NCBI GenBank assembly: GCA_043228905.1
Contig: JBHGNT010000012.1
Location: 20,460,001 to 20,524,000 of the forward strand
Direction of reading: 5' to 3'
Source of the DNA: Azolla caroliniana
Lineage: Eukaryota > Polypodiophyta
Length of the DNA: 64,000 nt
The notes below the pieces were generated by a model. The model did no database searches. It was not told where the DNA came from and worked only from the letters and a program-made list of their open reading frames with translations. Both the position numbers and the translations under genes were made by a program. Position 1 is the stretch's first letter. The number at the start of each line of letters is the position of its first letter. This document shows, one piece after another, positions 59,955-64,000 of this stretch.

Positions 59955-59969
59955 GTTTGAACCAAATTT
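59955..59969 (+). other. Candidate primer-binding site (possible self-priming)
   Basis: GTTTGAACCAAATTT directly follows the proposed LTR end and does not match the usual tRNA-Met site. TTGAACCAA (59957-59965) is complementary to TTGGTTCAA (59741-59749) near the predicted 5' end of the element's own RNA. Tf1/sushi-group elements are known to prime from their own mRNA 5' end. Confidence 0.4.
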
Positions 59970-60028
59970 CCCTACCTTCTGTCTCTCTCATTTCCTACTA
60001 ATCTTTTATTCCTCTTTTCTTTCATCCC

Positions 60029-61189
60029 ATGGCCACTGTTAGCGCCGAAGAATATCAATCTGTTTTCTCGGAATTTCAATGCTTGAAGGAGAAGTTCCAT
60101 GCTTTGGAATAAGAAAACCAACGGTTGCTGGGAGATCTTCAACAAATCTCCTTAGAAAAGCAGCAAACGCAACAACAACATGGGGAACTTGCGTTACACG
60201 TGCAACAACTCGAAGCAACCATCGTAGCGATGCAACAACAAGGGCCCGGAACACAAGGGATTAATAAAGAACCCAAGATTGGCCTTCCCACGAAGTTCGA
60301 TGGAACGCCATCGCAGTTTAGAGGGTTCCTTAACCAGGTACGATTAGTTATTCAAATGCATCCTTCCCGATATCCCACCGATGCATCACGAGTGGGTTTA
60401 GTAGGCACTTTGTTAAGTGGCTCAGCGTTGTCATGGTTCGCTCCACTATTAGAAAAGGAATCTCCGTTACTCAACAATTTTGAAGAGTTTCTAGGTGAGT
60501 TTAAAGCATGTTTCGGAGATACTGACAGCATCAGGACCGCAATCAACAAAATCCGGCGATTACGCCAAGGTGACCGTCCAGCCTCAGCATACGCTGCAGA
60601 TTTTCGCCTACTCGTCGCCGATATCCCTTGGGATGATCAAGCGTTGATGGAGCAATTCCGTTATGGTTTACGCAACGACGTCAAGGATTTACTATTGACC
60701 TTCCCCGAAGAGCCAAAGTCCTTAACAGAAGCAATCAGTCGCACGGTGAGATGTGACAACCGCCTCTTTGAGCGACGTTCGGAACGACAACTACAGATGC
60801 CGAGGGCAAGATCAGAGCCCACCTACGCCTCAATGGTAGCAATACCTTTTCCGAGGGAGTCATATAATGCGCCTCCAGCGAATACTCCGACTCCGATGGA
60901 GATTGACACTACACGTCGTCGAGGGCCGTTATCCGAAGAAGAAAAGCAGCGATGCCGTACAAATCGACTATGTCTTTACTGCGATGGACCAGGACATATC
61001 GCAATAAATTGCCCCCATAGGCCAAGAAGACAGGTAAACCAAATAGTCGCTAGTTTTAATTGTACTAAATCCGAGCCTATTTCAGTAGGGATATCTGATA
61101 GTCCTAATAGTACTAATAGTACTAATATCCCAGATCTAGCAAACAAATTTGATGTCCTTAGTCAGTTAGAAGAAGAGTTAAACGACTAA
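60029..61189 (+). pseudogene. Gypsy gag with one early stop
   Basis: ATG 60029 opens a coiled-coil-like N-terminus (EEYQSVFSEFQCLKEKFHAL). TAA at 60110-60112 (codon 28) interrupts it, and the same frame then runs to TAA 61187-61189. Contents: Gln-rich coiled coil (about residues 30-70), the capsid-like Gag domain (LPTKFDGTPSQFRGFLNQVR; FRYGLRNDVKDLLLTFPEEP) and zinc knuckle CLYCDGPGHIAINC. The frame ends within a frameshift signal that overlaps the pol frame. Apart from the early stop, gag is intact. Confidence 0.85.
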
Positions 61190-64000
61190 GTCCAGCCAAA
61201 ATAGGAGCCGTTTGGTTGGACAGCCCTAGATCTGTGCAACCCATTAGTGGTTCCATTCCCTCTAAGCAAGTTAGTGATGTGTTCGTAGCCCAAGTAATAG
61301 TTAGTACTAAAAGTACCCCTCCAGTACATGTCCTAGCACTCCTAGATTCCGGAGCTAACTCTTGCTTTATGGATAAGGAATTTGCTCAAGCTCATAAGAT
61401 ATCCCTAAGAAAACTCCAGTGTCCAGCCTCTGTAGTAGTCATTGATGGACGTCCCATTGCTTCCGGAAATATCATAGAAGAGTCAGAGCCCATTAATATT
61501 GTCCTAGATAACTTAGCATGTGTAGTATCATTTAATATTATTAGTATCCCAGAACATCCTATAGTTTTAGGATTACCGTGGTTCGAGTTACATAACCCAT
61601 ACATAGATTGGAGAACAAGAGAAATCCGGTGTCGACAAACCCAAGGGTCAACTCAGAAGATGGCAACCATTTCGCTACGTCAGTTGCGTAAAGAAGGGCG
61701 CAAGGAGGAAATGTTCCTCTTTGCAATATCAGTAAACCCCTCCAGCACCACTAAAGAAGAATCCACCGTTCAACTTCCCGAGAAGTATCGTCATTACGCC
61801 GATGTGTTCGATAAAGTACAAGCCAACACACTTCCTCATCATCGACCGTACGATTGCCCCATCGATTTACAACCGGGAAAAGAGCCGCCATGGGGACCGA
61901 TCTACAATTTGTCAACAACCGAGCTGGAAGTCCTTCGGGCCTATATAGAGGAGAATTTGGAAAATGGTTTCATTCGGCATTCGAAATCTCCAGCCGGCGC
62001 GCCCATTTTCTTCGTCAAAAAAAAAGATTGATCGCTTCGTCTCGTTGTAGATTACCGTGGCTTGAATAAGGTTACAATCAAGAATATGTATGCTCTTCCC
62101 CTTATCTCAAGTCTTTTGGAACGGATCAATGGTGCCAGGTTCTTCACGAAGATCGACTTACAGGGAGCATATAACCTCATACGGATCCGACCAGGAGACG
62201 AATGGAAGACTGCGTTTTGCACCAGATATGGGCACTTCGAGTATACGGTCATGCCGTTCGGCCTCACTAATGTGCCGGTAGTCTTCCAGCACATGGCTAA
62301 TGATATATTCCGAGATCTATTGGATGATTGTTTGATCATCTATTTGGATGATCTACTGGTTTATTCAAAGACCCAAGAAGAACATGATTCTCATGTACTA
62401 TTAGTACTAAAACAATTTCGAGAACATGGTCTGTATGCAAAGCTGGAAAAATGTAGTTTCGGGTGCAACCAAGTGGAATTTCTCGGCTACATCATTTCGT
62501 CAGAAGGCATCTCCATGGACCCAGCTAAGGTCAAAACGGTGGTAGAATGGCAGACTCCGCGTTCGGTGTGGGATGTGCAATGCTTCTTAGGCTTTGCCAA
62601 TTTTTACCGGAAGTTCATACAAGATTACTCAAAGATCGTTCTACCTCTCACACAACTGACCAGGAAGGGACAACCGTTCATCTGGTCTGAAGAAACGGAC
62701 ATGGCTTTCGAGAGTCTTAAAAAGGCATTTACATCGGCTCCAATTCTAGCTCATGTCGATCCGGAAAAACCATTCATTATCGAAGCTGACACATCGGATT
62801 TTGCATTGAGGAGCATTCTGTCACAACAGGGGAATGATGAGAAGCTACATCCTGTGGCTTTTCACTCACGCAAGTTTGATACCGCCGAAATCAACTACGA
62901 AATTCATGATAAGGAGCTATTGGCAATAGTGGATTCTTTTATGCAATTCAGGCATTTTCTGGAGGGATCCTCTCATCCAGTCACCGTATTTAGTGACCAC
63001 AAGAATCTTGCCTACTTTCAGGATGCTCGTGTGTTGAATCGACGTCAAGCTCGGTGGGCCCACTTCCTCACGCGTTTCGACTTCAAAATTACATGTCGTC
63101 CGGGGAGGCACCAAGGGAAGGCAGATGCATTATCACGGCATTCGTATCTAGCACCCCGTCCCGGCGAGCCAGCTTTCGATAACCAAAAACAAGTCATCTT
63201 GGGACCGACACGACTACAAGCAACACAGATCTTTGACATGCCTATGGATTCCCGCGTTATTGATACCATATGTGAAGACTTGAAGACAGATGCGTTAGCC
63301 CAAGCTATACTAGCACAAATTGATCCCTCTCGAGTGTCGTGTTCACAGTCGCAACCACCAGGTACGGATTATCGGCAATTCAAATACCATGATGGATTAC
63401 TCTTCTTTAAAGAACTTTTGTATGTTCCTAATGGTTCTTGCCGCCTTTGAGTAGTACAAAACTGTCATGACACATATACAACTGGGCATTTTGGTAGTAC
63501 TAAAACATTAAATGTAGTACAACGAACATTCTGGTGGCCCTGTATGCGACAATTTGTCGAGGATTTTGTTCGGACTTGTGATACATGTTGCAGAGCGAAA
63601 ATGCCAATGCATCATCCATATGATTTATTAGAACCATTACCAATTCCAAGCAAGCCGTGGCAATCCATTGCTCTAGACTTCATCACAGATCTTGCAGTCT
63701 CTAAGGGGTTCAATGCGATTCTAACGGTGGTGGATCGATATACGAAGATGGCTCATTTCTTGCCATGTACTAAGGAGATCTCCAATGAAGACACTGCCGA
63801 AATTGTCATGCGTGAAGTATGTCGGCATCATGGACTTCCCGATAGTATCATCAACGACCGTGGACCCCAGTTCGTGTCAAAATTCTGGAAGCACCTTTTT
63901 AACATGCTCAAGGTCACTTGTAACCTCTCCTCCGGCTACCACCCACAAACTGACGGCCAAGCTGAACGAACAAATCAAACGTTGGAGCAGTATCTGCGGT
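61162..64000 (+). pseudogene. Gypsy pol (protease, RT, RNase H, integrase), two stops, runs off the window
   Basis: The frame is -1 relative to gag. Protease: ALLDSGANSCFMD. The segment FFVKKKD is followed by TGA 62029-62031, then LVVDYRGLNKVTIKN, YNLIRIRPGDEWKTAF, MPFGLTNVPVVFQHM and the catalytic YLDDLLVYS of RT. RNase H: FIIEADTSDFALRSILSQQG and INYEIHDKELLAIV. TGA at 63448-63450 precedes integrase, which shows HHCC (HDTYTTGHFG ... CDTCCRAK) and the first core residues (ALDFITDL, NDRGPQF, HPQTDGQAERTNQT). Otherwise one frame throughout. The C-terminal integrase and any chromodomain are not visible. Confidence 0.88.
61177..61220 (+). promoter_or_regulatory. Candidate -1 programmed ribosomal frameshift signal at the gag/pol junction
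   Basis: Heptamer G TTA AAC at 61177-61183 is in phase with gag (X XXY YYZ). A 7-nt spacer containing the gag stop follows (GACTAAG, 61184-61190). Then comes a hairpin: TCCAGCCAAA (61191-61200) pairs over all ten positions (one G-U) with TTTGGTTGGA (61211-61220) across a 10-nt loop. Pol is open in the -1 frame from 61162. Loop bases TAGG could also pair with CCTA at 61225-61228 as a pseudoknot. Confidence 0.7.

Larger units (their letters stand above)
59596..64000 (+). mobile_element. Ty3/Gypsy chromovirus-type retrotransposon, cut by the window end
   Basis: 5' LTR, primer-binding region, gag, protease, RT, RNase H and the start of integrase follow in Gypsy order. The Gag core (LPTKFDGTPSQFRGFLNQV), RT (MPFGLTNVPVVFQHMANDIF) and connection (RPGRHQGKADALSR) resemble the Tf1/sushi/Tcn1 group of chromoviruses rather than the common angiosperm clades. 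This placement is by eye. The chromodomain and 3' LTR lie beyond the window. Confidence 0.88.

Overview
This 64 kb window is nuclear DNA of a land plant. It has intron-bearing plant genes of recognisable families (a MAPKKK17/18-type kinase, a plant CCCH zinc-finger protein, a PLS-class PPR protein) in a sea of decayed LTR retrotransposons, LINEs and simple repeats. The species cannot be read from the sequence. The Ty3/Gypsy element at the right end resembles Tf1/sushi/Tcn1-type chromoviruses, and the PPR and LINE sequences have a fern- or lycophyte-like style, so a fern or another non-angiosperm is my tentative guess.

Layout. 1-2180: 3' part of a Ty1/Copia element and its LTR. 2532-3989 (-): intronless MAPKKK-like kinase with a 300-bp ATGT microsatellite in its upstream region. 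5.4-5.9 kb: LTR-like remnant and a C22 tract. 6339-12369 (+): 5'-truncated Copia element whose gag holds five near-identical 285/321-bp tandem modules. 14207-16141 (-): PPR gene, with a nine-unit CCAAT/G-box minisatellite upstream (16733-17670). 18.9-24.2 kb: LINE fragments, a solo LTR and microsatellites. 24652-31162 (+): CCCH zinc-finger gene with a 5.2-kb intron. 31-40 kb: mostly degenerate DNA with three LINE 3' ends, a PPR pseudogene fragment and a 103-bp repeat. 40174-40911 (-) and 42667-45840 (-): two unrecognised plant membrane-protein genes, the second assembled here from exons. 47.5-48.1 kb: Gypsy RT remnant. 49331-59530: a minus-strand Copia element split by a young plus-strand Copia element (50552-56127) and by a hAT-like MITE (58474-59098). 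59596-64000 (+): Gypsy chromovirus running off the end.

No multi-gene pathway is visible; the host genes look independent. The most notable signals are in the Gypsy element. Its gag/pol junction carries a textbook -1 frameshift arrangement: GTTAAAC, a 7-nt spacer, and a 10-bp hairpin. Its LTR/PBS region has a palindrome complementary to the bases just after the LTR, which suggests self-priming. Other points of interest are the CCAAT/CACGTG array upstream of the PPR gene, an in-frame 54-bp duplication that doubles a splice donor in a membrane-protein gene, and the tandem growth of a zinc-knuckle module in a Copia gag.
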